This document shows, in pieces, positions 62,303 to 64,000 of a stretch of DNA of 64,000 nucleotides. A program made the translations under genes and the position numbers. This DNA comes from Clostridia bacterium (GTDB lineage: Bacteria; Bacillota; Clostridia; Lachnospirales; Anaerotignaceae). Location: NCBI GenBank assembly GCA_022651385.1, contig JALCQR010000002.1, forward strand, positions 186,001 through 250,000, written 5' to 3'. Within the stretch, counting starts at the first letter, position 1. Each line of letters opens with the position of its first letter. Under the pieces are notes generated by a model, which saw only the letters and a list, made by a program, of their open reading frames with translations, was not told where the DNA came from and ran no database searches.

Positions 62303-63856
62303 TTAATTCCTGCTTCGGGTGCTTGAATGGTTTCCGCCGCCTGACGGCATTTCTCCGCCACCGCCGGGGCCTCCGCCTGACTGTCCGGTTTTTCCGCCTC
62401 CGAATAGGTTGCTTAAAAATCCTCCTGACGACGAGCTGGTGCTGGTACCTTCTTTAACTGTGGCATAATCCATCAAGTTGGCACCTTCCTTAACTGATGA
62501 ATCCGGGCTTTCAAGTATTACATCACTACTTTCAAGACCGCTTATTAACTGCATATACATATCGCTTGATATTCCAAGCTCAACGATTTTCTTTTTGAGA
62601 ATATTGTCATCACCTACAACAAAAACATAATATGTATCTGTTTTTGTATTTTTCATTACAGATGAAACTGGTATATAGTTTACGTTGCTTAAAGAAGCAA
62701 CTATAATTTCCATATCAAACTCAAAGCCCGGTTTTACAAGCTCATCGTTATCGTCCATATGCACCAATACAGGAACAACTGTTTCGCTTCCGCTTATTGT
62801 GCTCTTGCTTTCCGCACTGGGTTCAATTTTGGTGACATGGCCATGATATGTCTTATTCTCAATGCCGTCTGATGTAAGTTCAACTTCCTGTCCGACTTCT
62901 ACTTTTGCTATATCATATTCACTTACATATGCAAGAACATCAAGATTTGTAAGATCGGCTATTTTCATTATAGCAGTTGAATCAGTAAGCATCTGCCCAG
63001 CTACGGCACTGTTTTCAAGAATTGTACCTGAAATAGGGCTGTATGTGGCTTCTGCCAGCTTTGAAAGATTTGTTTTGGCCTCATCAAGATTCATTTTTGC
63101 CGTCTCAGCAGCATTCTTCTGTTTTTCATAACTTTCTTTTGTTGATGAATCTTTTAATCTGTCCTGACCGTATTCAAGGTTAAGCTGTGCTTTTTCAAGA
63201 GCAAGTTTACAGGTTTTGATGTTTGACTGAAGTGTAGTTCTGTTTTTAACAAGACCGTTATAATCATCCATAAAATCATCATAGTCCGACTGGCTCATGC
63301 CTCCGAGAGAAAGCATTTGTTTATAATAATCCATGTCATTCTCGTCTTTTTTTATATCGTCCTCATTATCGCTGTAAGCCTTGTTGGCACTGTCTAAATC
63401 CTTTTGTGCAGACTGAACAGCGCTCTTAAGTTCTATAAGCTCCGTACCCTCTGCCGGTTTTACCATTTGATTTAATTCAAGCTCTGCATTATCCAAAGAA
63501 ATCTGTGCTGATTTGACTTTGTCCTCAAGCTCTTTTTTGTCATTATCAGTATCATATGTAACAAGAAGCTGTCCTTTTTCAACTTTGTCACCTACATCAG
63601 CATATACTTTTTTTACATCTTCGGAAAGTTCTATAAATATAGATTCCTCATCAGTTGGCTGAATCGTGCCTGATGCTGTAACTCTTTCATCAATGTCTCC
63701 GTTTTTAACTTTTACTGTTGTAGGAGGTACAACCGCTGTACTGCTTTGTTTTGTATTTCCTATTCTCAAAATAAGAACTGCCGCTGCAATAACAACAATA
63801 AAAACAATAATTAATATTATAATTACTTTTTTTCTTGATTTTTTCACTTTTTTCAC
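62303..63856 (-). CDS. MacA-like membrane fusion adaptor with Gly-rich tail (module 2)
   Basis: A 517-residue adaptor: basic N-terminus and membrane anchor (VIIILIIVFIVVIAAAVLIL), lipoyl halves (VYADVGDKVEKGQLLVTYD; ATYSPISGTILENSAVAGQM), a long coiled coil at about 110-270, and barrel domains (VLAYVSEYDIAKVEVGQEVE). The last 45 residues are Gly/Ser rich (FGGGKTGQSGGGPGGGGEMP), a tail absent from the module 1 adaptor. It is the first gene of the four-gene operon; SD AGGTG before ATG 63856. Confidence 0.9.
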   Translation of the reverse strand: MKKVKKSRKKVIIILIIVFIVVIAAAVLILRIGNTKQSSTAVVPPTTVKVKNGDIDERVTASGTIQPTDEESIFIELSEDVKKVYADVGDKVEKGQLLVTYDTDNDKKELEDKVKSAQISLDNAELELNQMVKPAEGTELIELKSAVQSAQKDLDSANKAYSDNEDDIKKDENDMDYYKQMLSLGGMSQSDYDDFMDDYNGLVKNRTTLQSNIKTCKLALEKAQLNLEYGQDRLKDSSTKESYEKQKNAAETAKMNLDEAKTNLSKLAEATYSPISGTILENSAVAGQMLTDSTAIMKIADLTNLDVLAYVSEYDIAKVEVGQEVELTSDGIENKTYHGHVTKIEPSAESKSTISGSETVVPVLVHMDDNDELVKPGFEFDMEIIVASLSNVNYIPVSSVMKNTKTDTYYVFVVGDDNILKKKIVELGISSDMYMQLISGLESSDVILESPDSSVKEGANLMDYATVKEGTSTSSSSGGFLSNLFGGGKTGQSGGGPGGGGEMPSGGGNHSSTRSRN

Positions 63857-64000
63857 CTCTACAAAAATTTAAAAATATCTATAATTGGGATAAGTTTACA
63901 ATTTTTCTTTGTTCTTAAAATGATTGGTTTGTGAACTTAAGGTGAAAATTGGTTAATTAAAGCGGCATCTTTTTTGATTATACAAAACCTTTTGCATCAA
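63857..64000 (-). promoter_or_regulatory. Upstream region of exporter module 2, partial promoter
   Basis: On the minus strand TATAAT occurs at 63982-63977, preceded by TTG as in an extended -10; a 17-base spacer would put the -35 beyond the window edge. No other gene start is seen. Confidence 0.35.

Noticed and set aside
1-64000. tRNA, rRNA, CRISPR arrays, prophage and insertion sequences
   Set aside because: No cloverleaf, rRNA segment, regularly spaced repeat, integrase or transposase was recognised by reading both strands; a tRNAscan or profile search could still find something subtle.

Overview
The window is about 64 kb of AT-rich (roughly one third G+C) chromosomal DNA from a strictly anaerobic Gram-positive bacterium, most likely a Clostridia member of the Lachnospirales/Anaerotignum kind. 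Evidence: GGAGG-type ribosome binding sites with frequent TTG/GTG starts, strong TTGAxx-17-TATAAT promoters, a T-box leader, an LTA-synthase-like enzyme, the cdaA-cdaR pair, an oxygen-sensitive two-subunit iron-sulfur L-serine dehydratase, and rubredoxin plus flavodiiron proteins. The exact genus is not decidable from the sequence alone. No rRNA, tRNA, CRISPR array, prophage or complete insertion sequence was seen.

Layout. 0-10 kb: a GntR regulator followed by an LrgA-like gene, an LTA synthase-like enzyme, a Ca2+/cation antiporter, a family III CoA-transferase, a YkvI-type transporter across a 1.1-kb AT-rich gap, and an HxlR/CNNM/flavin-protein group. 10-19 kb: a trpXYZ-like ABC importer behind a tryptophan T-box, glyA, nudC, recQ and an M18 aminopeptidase. 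19-25 kb: a VTC-domain/DUF4956 pair, a VOC protein, and a LysR regulator between an NSS transporter and a PLP sulfur-amino-acid lyase that share an operator-like sequence. 25-28.3 kb: a decaying selenium/molybdenum block (xdhC, selD and a ModE-like gene still open; a yedF-nifS deletion fusion and a modA scrap). 28.3-37 kb: the cyclic-di-AMP synthase operon, L-serine dehydratase, a metal-dependent alcohol dehydrogenase and a MATE exporter. 37-47.9 kb: tex, a DAACS symporter, a 5'-nucleotidase with its ribosome site at the foot of a 19-bp hairpin, a MacAB-like exporter, a radical SAM protein behind a long leader and a short DUF454 protein. 48-51.6 kb: an Rrf2-controlled operon coding for an acyl-CoA dehydrogenase/EtfA/rubredoxin fusion and a flavodiiron protein. 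51.7-59 kb: galE, an EamA transporter, an AraC regulator with two helix-turn-helix modules, an ECF sigma/anti-sigma pair, a secreted phytase/esterase-like protein and a tiny ribbon-helix-helix gene. 59-64 kb: a second MacAB-like operon that includes a TolC-type protein.

How the genes fit together. Much of the window concerns amino acid uptake and fermentation (serine dehydratase, SHMT, gamma-lyase, NSS, DAACS and tryptophan-type transporters, CoA-transferase, aminopeptidase). The most interesting unit is the Rrf2/ACAD-EtfA-rubredoxin/flavodiiron operon: every redox centre needed to carry electrons from an acyl-CoA to O2 or NO is encoded in two adjacent genes, under a putative Fe-S regulator whose palindromic site covers its own -10 box. 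Other notable signals are a two-copy structured intergenic repeat with compensating base changes, the eroded Se/Mo genes, and a TolC homologue in an apparently monoderm organism.
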